DNA of 64,000 nucleotides from Isosphaera pallida ATCC 43644. GTDB lineage: Bacteria; Planctomycetota; Planctomycetia; Isosphaerales; Isosphaeraceae. The notes beneath the pieces were generated by a model. That model saw only the letters and a list, made by a program, of their open reading frames with translations. It was not told the origin of the DNA and did no database searches. The DNA is taken from positions 4,926,450 through 4,990,449 of the forward strand of contig NC_014962.1 of NCBI RefSeq assembly GCF_000186345.1, in the 5' to 3' direction. The position numbers were made by a program, and so were the translations under genes. Positions 7,555 through 22,096 of the stretch are shown here, piece by piece; position 1 is the first letter of the stretch; every line of letters begins with the position of its first letter.

Positions 7555-10434
7555 TCACTCCCAGTCCTTCGTTTTGAAGCCGAGGCTGTTCGCGTTCTCG
7601 CTCACAGCGCGGCGGATCGTGTCGCTCGCCCCCTGCGGGAACTCGGCGTCGATCTCTAGCGTGATGCGGACCGTGGCATTCGGGTCGGACGCCAGCAGCG
7701 CGATCACCTCCTCGGCGATGGTGTTGAGCTTCGACTTGGCCAGTGTGGTGTTCACCTCGACACTGCCCCGGAACGTGCGAACAAGGGATTGCTCACGCAG
7801 AGTCGCGGAGCCGCGGAGATCAGAAGAAGCGTCTTTCTTCTCGACTCTCTGTGTCTCTGCGTCTCCGCGTGAAGTCATCTGCGCCTCGGGCGGCTTGGCC
7901 TCGATCGGGTTCCTCAGCGCGAGGGCGTGCTGCTTGGCCGCCTCGGGCTCGATCAGCAGCAGCGTGTCGTCGAGCGACACCCCGCCGTCGCCGAACTGGA
8001 AGCCGTCGTACTTGCCGTCCGTGAACCCGTAGGCGGTGCCAAAGAAGTCCTGGCTGGCCGCGCCCGTGCGGACAACCGCTGCCAACACCTCACGTGACTT
8101 CAGCCGTGGCAGATACAGGTAACGCAGCGAGTCCTCCCAGAACGCCAGGGCGCGCGTATGGGGTTGATCGGGCTTCCAGTAGAATCGCCGCAAGTGGTCG
8201 CGCAAGTGGATCGGCGACCACGTCTCGATGACCAACTCGTTCTCGCGGCAGACCCGCTCCAACTCGCCCGGCGCGGTGCCGCTGGTCGTGTTGAGCGGGA
8301 ACGGTTCGATGGCCGGCTTCATCGCGGTTGGGTCGTCCTGCACCGGGCAGAGCAGCCACTTGAAGCACTCCCGCGCCGCGCGCGGCAGCACCTCGCTGGC
8401 GGCCCGCGCTTCCTTCCGCGCCTGCGTCAGTTGGTTCTGGTCGATGTTCAACCGGCCCTCGTCCACGTCCTCGACAATGCTCGACCAAGCGAGGGCCACC
8501 CGTGTTGCGTCTCGTAACCGCGACAGCACCGCGTGGTCGGCTGCTAGGAAGATCAGCCGGTTGGCCCGATGCCGGGGCTGGCCGCCGTGCATCCTAAGGT
8601 ATTCCAGCACCGCGTCCGTCGCGGCGTGCGGCGCATCCTTCAGGTACGCCTGCTCCAGCGGCAGCACCACCAGCCGCAGCGCGTTATCGTCCGGCACGTC
8701 GGCATGCGGGGTGAAGACGTGGACGCCGTCGAACAGCGGCACGCGGTCGAATAGCTTCTTGACCGTCTCCTCGATCTTCTTCCGCACGTCGGTTTTGTCG
8801 TCGAAGCGGCGTTTGCGATCCTCCATCTCGCGGCGCAGGTTGGCGCGGGTGTCGAACCAGTAGCGTGTCGCGTCCGCCGCCTTGTCTCCGTTGCTGTTGA
8901 GGTAGTGCAGTCGGTCGGCCAAGCGGTTGAGGGCGTCCGAATAGACTGCCGTCGTCTGGCCGGGTTGCAGGCAGCCGAGCATCACCCGCCCGCGGTCCAG
9001 GCCGCGAATGCCCGATTTGGTGGCCACGCTCGCCGGGGCCGAACCCAGGAACAGCGTCCGGGCCACGCGCCGGGCCGCCTGCACCTGGCCGAAGCGCGGT
9101 TCCCTACCCTCCAACTCCGTCGTCTCGGCCCGCTCGCCGTCGATGTCCCCTTCGATCACCGCATCCCAGCCCGGCGGCAGCAGGTACGTCATCTCGTTGC
9201 GCACGTCGCCGTCGGCCAGCGGCAGGCTGCCTGGCAGGATCATGGAGTCCTGGTCGTTGTTCTTCCAGAGGCGATTGATCACCTTGGCCATCAGCTTCAG
9301 CACGCCACGCGTCCGCTGGAAGCCATCGATGGTCGTCCAGTCCTCGTACAGCCGGTCGAACACCTCCGGGTGGATCGGGTAGGCAGCGCAGAGCCGGTCG
9401 TAGTAGCGCCCCTCCTGGGTCTCGCTCGGCAGCTTGGCCCCCTCGGCGAGGTAGGCGTCCGCGAAGGCCCGGCAGACGGCGTCACGGGTTTTCACGTCCT
9501 TGATCGGCTCGAACAGCCGCCGCCGCACGATCTCGAACGCCTCCTCCGTGGCCACCGGCTTCCACAACGCCTGCACCCGGCCGAACGTCTTCTCCAGTGC
9601 TTGCAACGCCGCCACTCCGCGACTACTGCCGGCCTCGACCTCCGACTCGGGCAAGCTGGCTAGCACCACCGCCGTCGGCACCAGTTTCACCGCCTCGGTC
9701 AAGGCCTGCACGAACGACAAGTTGCTGTCGTAGCTGCCGCCGCTGAGGGTCTGGCCGTCCGGGAACTGGCGGATGTACGCGACCAGTTCGTCCATCAGCA
9801 CCACACACGGGGCGTAGGCTTCGAGCAACTGCCGCAGCACGTCCTTGCCCGGCGAGGTGCCGTTGGCGTCGGCCTCCTTGACCATTGCGTAGCCATCGCT
9901 GCCGCCCAGTTGCCACGCCAGTTCACCCCAGAGCGTGTGAATCCTAGGAGCGTGGGCGTCTCGCCCGCTTTGGCTTGACCATAATGCAGGCGAGACGCCC
10001 ACGCTCCTAGCGACCCACGGCTGGCCCGGCGCATGGGCGTTGCCATCAATCACTGCGACGCGGGCTTGCGGCACGTCCATCAGCCCCGCACGTTCGATGA
10101 GCGTCGGGATGCCTTGCAACTCCGAAAGCGGACATTTCCGCGTGGCCAGGTGATACACCGCCAGCAGGGTGTGCGTCTTGCCGCCGCCGAATGCCGTCTG
10201 AAGCTGGATGACCGGCTCGCCGCCCCGGTCCGAAAGCCGCTGGGCCACCTGCGTCAGCAGCAAGCGCATCCCTTCGGTGATGTACGTCCGCTCGAAGAAC
10301 GCCGCCGCGTCCTGATACTCGTGCGGAGCCTTGCCCGAATGCACCGCCGTCATGTCGGCCGCGAACTCGGACTGCTGGAATGTCCCCTTCAGCACGTCGG
10401 CATGGGGAATCGCAACTTCGCGCCACGGTTTCAT
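7555..10434 (-). CDS. DUF499 AAA-type ATPase of a DNA methylation/defence operon
   Basis: About 959-residue P-loop ATPase of the DUF499 (COG1483) family, which co-occurs with DUF1156 methyltransferases and SNF2-like helicases in defence operons; its biochemical role is unknown. Walker A is FGGGKTHT, near residue 82-89 from this start, and Walker B is VVLMDEL, near residue 212. ATG 10434 follows GGAGAAGCT and gives the family-typical MKPWREV start; ATG 10449, which overlaps the preceding stop, is an alternative. Two palindromic repeats are inserted in frame: one at 9944-10010, between the P-loop and the [14 protein letters not shown] block, and one at 7793-7872 in the carboxyl part. Neither breaks the frame. 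Confidence 0.87.
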   Translation of the reverse strand: MKPWREVAIPHADVLKGTFQQSEFAADMTAVHSGKAPHEYQDAAAFFERTYITEGMRLLLTQVAQRLSDRGGEPVIQLQTAFGGGKTHTLLAVYHLATRKCPLSELQGIPTLIERAGLMDVPQARVAVIDGNAHAPGQPWVARSVGVSPALWSSQSGRDAHAPRIHTLWGELAWQLGGSDGYAMVKEADANGTSPGKDVLRQLLEAYAPCVVLMDELVAYIRQFPDGQTLSGGSYDSNLSFVQALTEAVKLVPTAVVLASLPESEVEAGSSRGVAALQALEKTFGRVQALWKPVATEEAFEIVRRRLFEPIKDVKTRDAVCRAFADAYLAEGAKLPSETQEGRYYDRLCAAYPIHPEVFDRLYEDWTTIDGFQRTRGVLKLMAKVINRLWKNNDQDSMILPGSLPLADGDVRNEMTYLLPPGWDAVIEGDIDGERAETTELEGREPRFGQVQAARRVARTLFLGSAPASVATKSGIRGLDRGRVMLGCLQPGQTTAVYSDALNRLADRLHYLNSNGDKAADATRYWFDTRANLRREMEDRKRRFDDKTDVRKKIEETVKKLFDRVPLFDGVHVFTPHADVPDDNALRLVVLPLEQAYLKDAPHAATDAVLEYLRMHGGQPRHRANRLIFLAADHAVLSRLRDATRVALAWSSIVEDVDEGRLNIDQNQLTQARKEARAASEVLPRAARECFKWLLCPVQDDPTAMKPAIEPFPLNTTSGTAPGELERVCRENELVIETWSPIHLRDHLRRFYWKPDQPHTRALAFWEDSLRYLYLPRLKSREVLAAVVRTGAASQDFFGTAYGFTDGKYDGFQFGDGGVSLDDTLLLIEPEAAKQHALALRNPIEAKPPEAQMTSRGDAETQRVEKKDASSDLRGSATLREQSLVRTFRGSVEVNTTLAKSKLNTIAEEVIALLASDPNATVRITLEIDAEFPQGASDTIRRAVSENANSLGFKTKDWE
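7793..7872. repeat. palindromic repeat, family B, in the DUF499 gene
   Basis: An imperfect inverted repeat whose ends are TCACGCAGAGTCGCGGAG and CTCTGCGTCTCCGCGTGA. It is read in frame as a charged peptide ([15 protein letters not shown] then [10 protein letters not shown]). A relative lies at 14278-14350 in the methyltransferase gene. Confidence 0.8.
9944..10010. repeat. REP-like palindrome, family A, perfect 22-bp arms
   Basis: Arms 9944-9965 and 9989-10010 are perfect inverted copies of a 22-mer beginning CTAGGAGCGTGGGCGTCTCG, around a 23-base loop. The element is translated in frame within the DUF499 ATPase as SVGVSPALW...SGRDAHAPR. Confidence 0.93.
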
Positions 10435-10445
10435 AGCTTCTCCAA

Positions 10446-10826
10446 TCATGAGTTGGCATCACTGGGTTGCGATCCGGGTAGTGCACGGATCCGGACTTTC
10501 GTATCGTCGATGACGGAAAAATGGCCGACCCAATCCATTCGAGTGGCAATCAGGTTCACAATACGCTCGGCCACCTGAACGGGAGAATCCATCGGAATGC
10601 GAAACAACACCACACCACATGCCGAAGGCAACCCGACACGATAGGCCAGCTCTCCGAAGTCTTTATCAAACGTGAAGAGAATTCGTTGCTCGGCGATCGC
10701 TCGGGCCAAGACTTCTTCATCCGTGACGCCGGGACTGTCCATGCGAATCCATACGACATCATGGCCAGCGAGTCGCAACGCTTCGACGGCATTTCTCGGG
10801 AAGTTTTCGTTGGCGAGAATCCGCAC
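10446..10826 (-). CDS. DUF5615 PIN-like protein, probable toxin
   Basis: 126-residue protein of the DUF5615 (Mut7-C/PIN-like) family, the predicted ribonuclease partner of DUF433 antitoxins. Acidic residues typical of the family are visible: ILANENFP at the start and [13 protein letters not shown] in the middle. Translation starts at GTG 10826, one base after the stop of the DUF433 gene. Its TGA overlaps the upstream candidate ATG (10449) of the DUF499 gene, so the pair is tightly embedded in the methyltransferase-ATPase operon. The toxin activity is inferred from family pairing, not shown. Confidence 0.83.
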   Translation of the reverse strand: MRILANENFPRNAVEALRLAGHDVVWIRMDSPGVTDEEVLARAIAEQRILFTFDKDFGELAYRVGLPSACGVVLFRIPMDSPVQVAERIVNLIATRMDWVGHFSVIDDTKVRIRALPGSQPSDANS

Positions 10827-10827
10827 G

Positions 10828-11058
10828 TTAAACTCCCACCGGGTAAACCCGCTCCGACTTCAACAACTCCGCGGCATAGCGGAGGCAAGCAAGGATGTCT
10901 TCGTGAGTCAAACCCGGATATTGCTCGAGGATTTGCTGTTCACTCCAGCCTTGGGCCAGAAGATCGAGCACAAACTCGACTGCCAGCCGAGTACCGCGAA
11001 TGACTGGTTTGCCCGTCAGAATTTTCGCATCGATTACAATTCGATCATCGGCGTTCAT
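10828..11058 (-). CDS. DUF433 protein, probable antitoxin
   Basis: 76-residue protein with the full DUF433 signature: [20 protein letters not shown], then a helix-turn-helix-like part ending in [19 protein letters not shown]433 proteins are VapB-like DNA-binding partners of DUF5615 proteins. The start ATG overlaps the stop of the DUF1156 methyltransferase gene (ATGA at 11055-11058), so translation is probably coupled to it. Genes of this pair usually stand alone; here they are in the middle of a defence operon. Confidence 0.87.
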   Translation of the reverse strand: MNADDRIVIDAKILTGKPVIRGTRLAVEFVLDLLAQGWSEQQILEQYPGLTHEDILACLRYAAELLKSERVYPVGV

Positions 11059-14000
11059 GAGATTTCTCCCGTGTCATCAAACAACGTCTTCTGCACCAAC
11101 ACCATCTCCTTGGCCGCGGCGCTTTCGATGCCGCTCCAGCCGGTCACGACCTCGTTGTAGGCCCGTGCGTCCTCGGCCCAGCCCTGGCGCTCGCACAGGG
11201 TGTACAGCCGGTACGCCAACTGCCGGGCCGCTTCCGTCTTCGCCAGCAGGGCGGCGTACAGCTTGGCCGCGCCGCTATCGCCGTCGGTGCGGTAACGGAG
11301 GATCATCTGGTGCAGCACCTGCCAGACCGGAATCCGCGGGTCCTTGGCCGGGTCCCACGCGGGGTTGAGTTCCTTCCAGCGCAGCAGCCGCACGTTGCCG
11401 CCGCCGCTCTCGATCACCCCGGCTTGCTGCACGCCGGCGACGCTCGTGCCCTTGGCGCGGGCCAGCACGTCGGCCTCGCCGAACTTGCCCACCTCCCAGC
11501 CGTGCTGCTCGAACCAGTGCAGGCAGAACTGCGTGTCGGCGTCGAAGTCGTCCTCGGCCAGGAAGCGGTTGATGAGCTGCAACGCGGTCTTGACGGTCAT
11601 CGGCGTGCCGTCGGCTTCCAGCACCGCCTCGTAGCGGCTGAAGATGGCCATGCCAGGGCCGATGATCGCTTGTGAGAGATCCACCGGGGCAACCGGGCTG
11701 GGAGCGTAGGCATCTTGCCCGCTCTTGGAAGAGGCGGACGGAACGTCGGGGCTGGGAGCGTGGGCATCTTGCCCGCTCTTGGAAGAGGCGGACGGGACGT
11801 CCGTGCTCCCAGCCCCCGTCATGGCATCCAGCGCCAGCGGCAGCGTCTCGTTGAGCATCCGCACGAACTGCCGCCGCGAGATCACCCCCGCCTCCTTCGC
11901 CCGTGGCCGACAGACGAGGACGATGGAGGATGCGAGGGCGTTGGTGTCTTGGCTGATCATCCGTGATGCGTTCTCCGTCCGCATAGGCCAAGTGCCGGTG
12001 ATCGCCAAGCCGGATTTCAGCACCGCTTCGAGGAACGTCTCCCAGCCGGTATTGTTGGTTTCTCTGGGAGCGTGGGCATCTCGCCCGCTCTTGCTTGAGG
12101 GATTCGCGGGCGAGACGCCCACCCTCCCAGTGTCGCCCTTGTTCCCGGATTCGTTTTGCTTGAAGGCGTAGTAGATGGTGATGGGCGCGGCAGGGTGGGC
12201 CTGCACGGCGAGGTTGTGCATCGCCTGCGTCATGCCATCAAGGAAGAACTTCTCGGCCTTCGCTTTGCTGCCGTGGCGGTAGGGCGTGGCGACCAGTTCC
12301 TCGGCCTTGGGCACGGCAACCGTGGCGAAGAGGTTCGGGAATACCGACCGCAGCGACCGCCGCAGCCAGACGTAGAAGAAGTCCGATAGATCGGCGTAGC
12401 CGATGTTGTCGTAGTAAGGTGGGTCGGTGGAAATGAACCGATCAATGCTGTTGTTTTGGGTTTGGGATTCTGCTTGTAATGCGTAGCCACCTGGCCGATC
12501 GCGTGTTGCCTCGAAACTCTTTCTGAAAGCCTTGTAAAACCCATCCACGAACACATCCCATGAACCAGAGGAATTACCGAACGCATTTGCTTCCGCAAAG
12601 TCCCAAATCATTGGGATTGCTTGCTGACCGAATAGCTGGCGCGGACATTGTGCTACAGGCTCCCACCTGCAGAGGTTGTTGCCGAGGTCTGCCATCTTGT
12701 CGATGATGAACGCCAAATACACGCTCACCGCCTCCGCATACGCGCGGGCACCGGTGCCGCCGGCGTCGAGGGGCATGTCGTCCTGGGAGCACGGGCGTCC
12801 CGCCCGTTCTTCCCCATCGCCCCCATGGAGGTACGGGCGAGACGCCCGTGCTCCCATATCCATATCCGCCCGTTCTTCCCCCGACCACGCACTCCCAAAC
12901 TCCCAATCCTCCGCCGAGGCACACAACCCTGCCTTGACCGGATTGTTGTGGATATACTCCACCACGGCCGCGAAATGTTCGTCATTGCGAATCATGCGAT
13001 CATAGTATTCTTGCTGCCAAACGACCCCGGTTCGCCCCGTCCGTTTGTTGATCTCCTTCGCGGTGAACGATTTCCACGAATGCAGTATCGACGACAGGCT
13101 GTTGCCGAAAAGCGGCGTGATGAGTACGTGGACATGGTTGGGCATGACGACCCAGGCGTGAAGTCGGTAGCGTGTGCCGTCAAAGTGATACAGGGCGTCC
13201 GCGACGATGCGGGCGTTCTGCGGATCGCGCAGTAGGCATTCGCCCTGGGCTTGATCCAGGGCGGCTTCGATGCGTTCGCGGCGGGCGGAATCTTGCTGGG
13301 CCGGCGGGAGATGCGCTAACTCATCTCGCCATTGTTCGAGCAACGCCGCGGGCAGCGAATCGGCAAGTCGAAACGTGATCGACTGGGGGACTTCGCCGGC
13401 TTCCCAATGGGGCAGTTTTCGCTTGTGGATGGGGCGGGACGGGCGGGACGCCAGGGCGTCGCGATAAATCTTCTCCCGCGCCTCGCCGACCAGATCGCTG
13501 AACGTCGTCAACGCCACGAGTTGGCGTGGGGTGAAGAGGTGGTCGAAGTGCGTCAGCCCGTAAAGTAGGCACCACAATGCTCGCGGATCGTTGGCAATCG
13601 GAACATGGATCGCCTCGGCAGCATTTCCGGGATCGACCGCTTTTGCAATTGCCTCGTGTTCAGTAACAGGCGACAAGTAAACACGTCCGCGTGTTCCCTC
13701 GGCAACAATCGCCATCAACTTCTGGCCCATCCGACCAGCCATCGCCTCGGCCTTGATGTAGTCGCCATGAATCGGCACACTTGACATGAGGCAGCGGAAG
13801 TTCGCACCCCGAGCGGCCTTCGTTCCCGCCTTGGCCTCGGCGGGGGGCTTGCCGACCTTCACCGTGAAGATGTATGGTGGAAGTGTGGGCATCTCGCCTA
13901 CTCCTTCGGCCGGGAGTGTGGGCGTCTCGCCCGCTTTTTCCTGGACATACGGCCGGGACGGCCGTGCTCCCAGGATGACCGGCTGCACATACGCTTCCTT

Positions 14001-14932
14001 GCCCGGCTTGCTGCTGAGGATGAACGTGCTGGCCAGCGGCACCTCGACATGCGAGAACGCCGGGTTGGGGCTGCGCACCGTCCGCGCCCACAGCCAGGCG
14101 ATCACCGTGAGCTTCTCGCCTTCGTAGGGCTTCAGGTCGGGCCGCTCCTGCACCATCGCCGTGGTGATCTCGATCGGCGGGTAGAGGTGGCCGATGCGTT
14201 TGAAGGCTTCGTCACGCATCCACTGGCCGTAGTACCGGACATCCTCTGCGAGACCTTGGGCACCAGAATAAGAAACCTCACGCAGAGACGCAGAGCCGCG
14301 GAGAAAAGAATCAAAGAAATCTTTCTTTGCGTCTTTGCGTCTCTGCGTGAGACATACCGGCTTCATCCCCGCGAACTTCGGCGGAATCTCGATCATCGCC
14401 TTGTTGATGAGGACCGCGATGGGGTTCAAGTCGCTGGCGTAGGCTTCCAGCCCGAGCCGCTGGGCTTCGAGTGGGATCGCCCCGCCGCCGGCGAACGGGT
14501 CGTGCAGGCCGGGCATCTTCTCGGGGTTGAACAGGGTCGCGGCGTCGGGGTGGTGCTTGTTCAGTTCGCACGTCTCGCGCCAGGCTCGGCGGATCTCGGC
14601 GCGGGCTTTCTCCAGCACCGCTTCGTTGGTGGTGTTCTCCCACTGCACCAACTCATCGATGAGGGCGAACAGTTCAGCGCGGCGGCGGGTCCAGTGGCCC
14701 TTGTGCTGGGCATTGGGCTCGACGCCGGGATTCTGGCACCGCCAGAGGTCTTCGGGGTCGTGAACCAGTTGGGCGAAGATGACGGCCCGCGCCGCGGCGA
14801 GGGGCCGCCGCGCCCACCACAGGTGCAGCGTGGAGGGATGGCCGTGGCGGATGGACTTCTCCCGCGCGGCTGCCTTGTTGATGGCATCGAGCGGCAGGGC
14901 CACTTCGATCAGTTTCTTGGGGCTGATGACGT

Positions 14933-14936
<4 letters not shown>
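11055..14936 (-). CDS. DUF1156 adenine DNA methyltransferase with embedded RAYT domain
   Basis: 1,293-residue protein. Residues 6-76 are the DUF1156 domain ([19 protein letters not shown]). A methyltransferase motif I-like segment [17 protein letters not shown] is at 146-162, and the catalytic N6-adenine motif [10 protein letters not shown] is at 838-845. COG1743/DrmMI-type enzymes are usually about 900-1,000 residues. The excess here is explained by insertions: palindromes at residues about 196-222, 322-352, 936-958 and 1046-1083, and a RAYT-like transposase domain with flanking palindromes at about 497-720. The whole reading frame is intact. It overlaps the DrmD-like gene upstream and the DUF433 gene downstream by ATGA. 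It presumably protects host DNA in a DUF499/DUF1156/helicase system. Whether the protein still works with the insert cannot be judged from sequence. Confidence 0.88.
11698..11814. repeat. two adjacent family A palindromes in the methyltransferase gene
   Basis: Two head-to-tail copies, 54 bases apart, of CTGGGAGCG-(T)-GGCATCTTGCCCGC followed by CTTGGAAGAGGCGGACG. The outer ends CTGGGAGC and GCTCCCAG are inverted. Translation gives [18 protein letters not shown] twice (one copy has Y for H), so the duplication stays in frame. Confidence 0.9.
12064..12130. repeat. family A palindrome in the methyltransferase gene
   Basis: Arms CTGGGAGCGTGGGCATCTCG... and ...CGAGACGCCCACCCTCCCAG are inverted with two mismatches. 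It is translated in frame as [20 protein letters not shown]. Confidence 0.9.
12784..12856. repeat. family A palindrome at the carboxyl edge of the embedded RAYT
   Basis: Ends TGGGAGCACGGGCGTC and GACGCCCGTGCTCCCA form a perfect inverted pair. It lies just after the transposase domain in the minus-strand reading and is translated as [10 protein letters not shown]...ERAGRPCSQ. Confidence 0.9.
12837..13448 (-). mobile_element. REP-associated tyrosine transposase (RAYT/Y1_Tnp) domain inside the methyltransferase gene
   Basis: About 200 residues match a complete RAYT. It begins [20 protein letters not shown] and has the HUH motif in [11 protein letters not shown] (histidines at residues 601 and 603 of the fusion). 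The catalytic tyrosine is in [11 protein letters not shown] (residue 661). These single-strand transposases mobilise REP palindromes and are normally free-standing. Here the frame is continuous with DUF1156 on both sides, between [17 protein letters not shown] and [21 protein letters not shown]-like sequence abuts both ends. There is no stop, and I did not identify a separate ribosome binding site, so it may be translated only as part of the fusion. Confidence 0.87.
13879..13973. repeat. compound family A palindromes in the methyltransferase gene
   Basis: A partial unit (GAAGTGTGGGCATCTCGCC) is followed by a fuller one running from GGGAGTGTGGGCGTCTCGCC to GGCCGTGCTCCCAG. In frame it reads [20 protein letters not shown] then [10 protein letters not shown]. 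Confidence 0.83.
14278..14350. repeat. palindromic repeat, family B, in the methyltransferase gene
   Basis: Ends TCACGCAGAGACGCA and TGCGTCTCTGCGTGA are perfectly inverted for 15 bases. It reads in frame as [20 protein letters not shown], placed after the GMKPV block and before the [10 protein letters not shown] block. Same family as 7793-7872. Confidence 0.88.
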
Positions 14937-18433
<3,497 letters not shown>

Positions 18434-18853
18434 GATGCCTCCTTTGGCGTGGTCGCTCGATCAGTCCATATGGACTCAGCGGAGTCCATGTGATCATGCA
18501 GCCGTGTCGGCGGCCCGCCAATGTTCTGTCTCGAAGCCGAGGTTGGACACGTTGCCTTTCGCGGGCGTACCTGGTGTTCGTTCAAGCGAGCGTAACCGTC
18601 GGGTTACGCGGAGACAATCCTGGTGGCAAAACGTTGATGTGCACCATGATCCCCGGCAGGTCCTCAGGCACGCGACCGGCTAGGGCTGTTCAGTCCACTC
18701 GTCGGCATTCGCTTCCAAGAGCGTGGCCATCGTGCTGCGAACGGGAGGGCGGGCTGATCTGATGCCGACCATTGCCGCAACCTTGCGCAGCGTGATCCCC
18801 GTTCGCCAGCCTCGCCTTGCGGAGGACCTGGCCGAAGGGGACCCGCTTCCTGG
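18434..18853. other. 420-base gap between the two restriction-type operons
   Basis: No supported gene. It probably holds the promoter of the DrmD-like operon. A minus-strand stretch at about 18690-18790 encodes a coding-like piece (RSARPPVRSTMATLLEANAD, then a stop) with no start or ribosome binding site that I trust; it could be a remnant. Confidence 0.5.
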
Positions 18854-21800
18854 TTATGATGTCACCCTTGCCGCAGCCGGGCTCAAGACACGTTCGAACA
18901 GTCGTTGGACATAAACGTCTTTGTCCTCTTCCTGAAAGAGGATGTGGCGTTCGCCCATCGCCTGCTTGTCCATGCTCCACAACCGGCTCATGTCGTGCGA
19001 GGGCGTGTTGGAGACGATGAACGAATGCAGACGCACGGCCGCGTCCCCCAGGCGCGTCTCGATCTCTTTGATCGTCTCGTGAAATTGAATCTTTGGATCG
19101 GTCGGCCCGATGTTGCGGATACCCTTGGGATCTACGAAGATGATGTGTTGAATTCCGCCGACCAGCAGCCAAAGGATGAAGTCCGGGTAGAAGTTGCCGG
19201 CCTCGAAGAAGCCGACGCCGCGGCCTTTGCTCAGGTTGCGCAGCAAGTACAGGTCCTTCCCTTGGAAGAAGCCGCCGTTGTTGTCGTGGAACGTCTTGAG
19301 ATCCTCCACGAACTGGCGCTCGCCCTTGTTCAGCGGTACCGGCGCAATCTCGACCACCTTGTCCTGCAAGTACAAAAGCGGCTGGTAGAGATGCCGGCCG
19401 AACCAGATTGCCTTGATGCCTTGGAATTCCCAGGGTTTCAGTTCGCCGTTCTCAATGATGGCCTTCAACTCCTCCAGCTTGGCGACGATCTCGGTTTGGG
19501 ACCGGTCAATCAGGATGCGGTAATAAGGGTCACCGGGCGTTTCACCTTGCCCAAGCAGGTTGGGATCGTTTTCCGACAGGTTTTGATATTCCAGATGGGG
19601 CAATTCCCATTCACGCTTGCCATAGGTGTAGTACCGCTCCGTGTATTTCTTCAGCAGGGCTAAGGCGATTTCTTCCCAGACCGCGACTTTGTCGTACCGG
19701 TCAAACATCATTTCCTCGGCCGGGATCAAGAGTCGATACCAGCTTTTATCTTTGAGCAGGTCGGCAATGCCCGACCGAGTCAGGTTGAGGTTGGACCAAC
19801 CGCGTTCGGCCTTGAACCGCTCCAGCTCGAAGTACAGCCGATCGAGATTCAAAAACGCCACGTGGCCCGTGGTCAAATGCGTTGTGTTGGGTGTGGCGAC
19901 CACGTCGCCGCCGGCGACGCCACGCGATTTCATTGCCTCGATCTTGGGATACCAATTGAGCACCACCTGGTTCTTCTGCAGGTATTCCGGCGGTCTCTGG
20001 AGCGTCGGTATTGGTCCCAGCTTGCGAAAGGCATCGCCGAACTCGGTGCTCACGCCGTTGATCGTCTTCTTCAGCCGAATTGTCCGCAACGTCTGCTGGC
20101 CCAAGTTCTTGATCACCGGCAACACGAATTCGAGCCGGTCGTTGTTCTCCGGCATGCCCTCTTCCTTGAGGAACTCGCGGAACTGGGCCATGTAGTCGGC
20201 GTGAATGCCGAAGATGCCCAACGTCTCCAACGTGCCAATGTACTTGGGCCGATCCACTCCGTCGGGCAACGGCGCTTTGCCGCTGCGCTTGAGGCTCATC
20301 TGATAGCCCTTCAGTCGCACCCCCCGGCCGAAAAGCTGAATGATCTGCGCCCCCTCGCTTTTACCGACGTTCATCAATCCCATCGTGCTGACACGCCAGC
20401 TACTCCAGCCCTCGGTAAACTTCTTGGAACCAATCAGCACGTTGACCGTTGAATGCGGCTTGTTGATGTCGTGGAAGAGCGAGCCGGAGAACTCGCGCTC
20501 GCCGGTCGCCAAACCCGCTTCCTCGCAGAGCTTGACCAGCTTGGCGTCGTCGCCGACGTTGATCACGCCAAACGGCTCATTTTCCGCCCCCAGCCGTAAA
20601 GCAATCTCCCCTGTCACACCTTTGAGATTTTCAACATACAACTGCCCGCCGCCCTGCGCATTGAAGAGAATGGCCAATGTCTCATTGAAAATTTGCTCAG
20701 ACGAGAAGCCAAGTGTGTTGAGATAGGTGAACCGGCCAGCAAACAGGTTTTTCTTTTGGGATGTGATCAACCCGTGCTTCAAGACACGGTCAATCCGATC
20801 GACGCTGCCGGCCCGATCCGAAACGTACCGGTTCAGGAACGTCAGGATCTCCACAATGTCTGAGGCGTCCTTCTTGGCCAGCGTCGCCGTCACGCTGCCG
20901 CCAACGAAGATCCAAAGTGGCTTCTCGATGTTGAAGCGCCGAAAGGTCGGTTCCTGATCGCGGTACAGCCGCTGTTGCTGGAAGAACGTGAGCAAGCACG
21001 CCACCAGATAAAGTTCGAAGTGCTCGCGCTGCGTGCCTTCGTCGAGGTTCAGGATTTGGTAATCCTTGCCGAAGCCATCCGCGTAGAAGTAGCGGTAGCT
21101 GTAGTTGAACAGGATACTTTTGGCATACAGGTCAATCAGCCGACGATTGCCGCTGACCGCCTGCTGGAACGTGGCCGAATACTCAAAGGAAAAGCCTTTC
21201 TCGCACAAGGCGTTACGGGCCTTCATCCAGGCCCCTTCTTCGCCGCCTGAGGCCCCACGGTGCCCCTCGTCCACCAGCACCAAGTTGTTCCCCTCAAAGG
21301 CTTCGACCGCAACTGTCTTCTCGCCGGCCTCGTCGCGCAGTCGGGTCACTTCCAGAATCTCGACCGGCTGCTTGCGGAACATGTCCGCCGTGGCGTGCTT
21401 GTCGAACAGTTCCGCCTCGATGTCGGCCGTCTCGAACTCGCGCAAATGCTGCCGGCTCAGCCCTTCATTCGGCGTCAGCAGGATGATCCGGTTCAGCTCA
21501 TTCCGCCGACCGTGTTTCTCCAGGTAAAACTGGTATTGCAAAATGTTCGCGTGCATGAGCAGCGTCTTGCCGCTGCCAGTTGCCATCCAAAATGACAGCT
21601 TGTTCAGTTGAGTCCAAGCCGGAACGGTCTCATCGAGCTGGCCGATCTGGTCCGCCGGTTCTTTGTCGTCGTTGTACTTGGCGATCTGCTCGTTCAGGGC
21701 CTGGCGAAGCTCATCCGGCTTGCGGAAGTACCAGTCGAGATCGACCTCGGTGAACAAAAGCGCGAGGTACTGAAAATACTTCCAGACGATCGACTCCTCG

Positions 21801-22096
21801 CCGTGCGTGTTTCGCCGGTTGTTGAGCGTCTGCGTGTGCTTGACAATGTTTTGGTCGTATTCCTGGAGCAGCGCATCGGGCAGGTCCGGGCGCTGATCCT
21901 CGGGCACATGCAGGCACAGCGCGTGGTGGAAGCGGTGAACGTTGTTCTCGTCCAGTCCCTCCAACTTCTCGTCGCGCAAATGCTCCGCCAACTGCTCGAA
22001 GTTCTTCACGCCGAACAGGCCGAGGAGCCATTGGTTGAGCATCAGCTTGGACGGGAAGGGCACCTGGGGTTTGTTGTTGCGTGCGCGAGCCATCAC
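18854..22096 (-). CDS. type III-like restriction enzyme, Res helicase/nuclease subunit
   Basis: 1,080-residue Res-type protein. Walker A is ATGSGKT (residues 172-178) and the motif II variant DEGH is at 276-279, followed by SATF. A late PD-(D/E)xK nuclease site is visible: [11 protein letters not shown] then IIFVDPKG, around residues 960-990. Such subunits translocate along DNA and cut between unmethylated sites, together with a Mod methyltransferase. Its start overlaps the stop of the Mod gene by ATGA, so the two are co-translated. Confidence 0.88.
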   Translation of the reverse strand: MMARARNNKPQVPFPSKLMLNQWLLGLFGVKNFEQLAEHLRDEKLEGLDENNVHRFHHALCLHVPEDQRPDLPDALLQEYDQNIVKHTQTLNNRRNTHGEESIVWKYFQYLALLFTEVDLDWYFRKPDELRQALNEQIAKYNDDKEPADQIGQLDETVPAWTQLNKLSFWMATGSGKTLLMHANILQYQFYLEKHGRRNELNRIILLTPNEGLSRQHLREFETADIEAELFDKHATADMFRKQPVEILEVTRLRDEAGEKTVAVEAFEGNNLVLVDEGHRGASGGEEGAWMKARNALCEKGFSFEYSATFQQAVSGNRRLIDLYAKSILFNYSYRYFYADGFGKDYQILNLDEGTQREHFELYLVACLLTFFQQQRLYRDQEPTFRRFNIEKPLWIFVGGSVTATLAKKDASDIVEILTFLNRYVSDRAGSVDRIDRVLKHGLITSQKKNLFAGRFTYLNTLGFSSEQIFNETLAILFNAQGGGQLYVENLKGVTGEIALRLGAENEPFGVINVGDDAKLVKLCEEAGLATGEREFSGSLFHDINKPHSTVNVLIGSKKFTEGWSSWRVSTMGLMNVGKSEGAQIIQLFGRGVRLKGYQMSLKRSGKAPLPDGVDRPKYIGTLETLGIFGIHADYMAQFREFLKEEGMPENNDRLEFVLPVIKNLGQQTLRTIRLKKTINGVSTEFGDAFRKLGPIPTLQRPPEYLQKNQVVLNWYPKIEAMKSRGVAGGDVVATPNTTHLTTGHVAFLNLDRLYFELERFKAERGWSNLNLTRSGIADLLKDKSWYRLLIPAEEMMFDRYDKVAVWEEIALALLKKYTERYYTYGKREWELPHLEYQNLSENDPNLLGQGETPGDPYYRILIDRSQTEIVAKLEELKAIIENGELKPWEFQGIKAIWFGRHLYQPLLYLQDKVVEIAPVPLNKGERQFVEDLKTFHDNNGGFFQGKDLYLLRNLSKGRGVGFFEAGNFYPDFILWLLVGGIQHIIFVDPKGIRNIGPTDPKIQFHETIKEIETRLGDAAVRLHSFIVSNTPSHDMSRLWSMDKQAMGERHILFQEEDKDVYVQRLFERVLSPAAARVTS

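Noticed and set aside
11698-14350. CRISPR array
   Set aside because: Repeats are palindromic, irregularly spaced and inside reading frames; no regular spacers and no cas genes.
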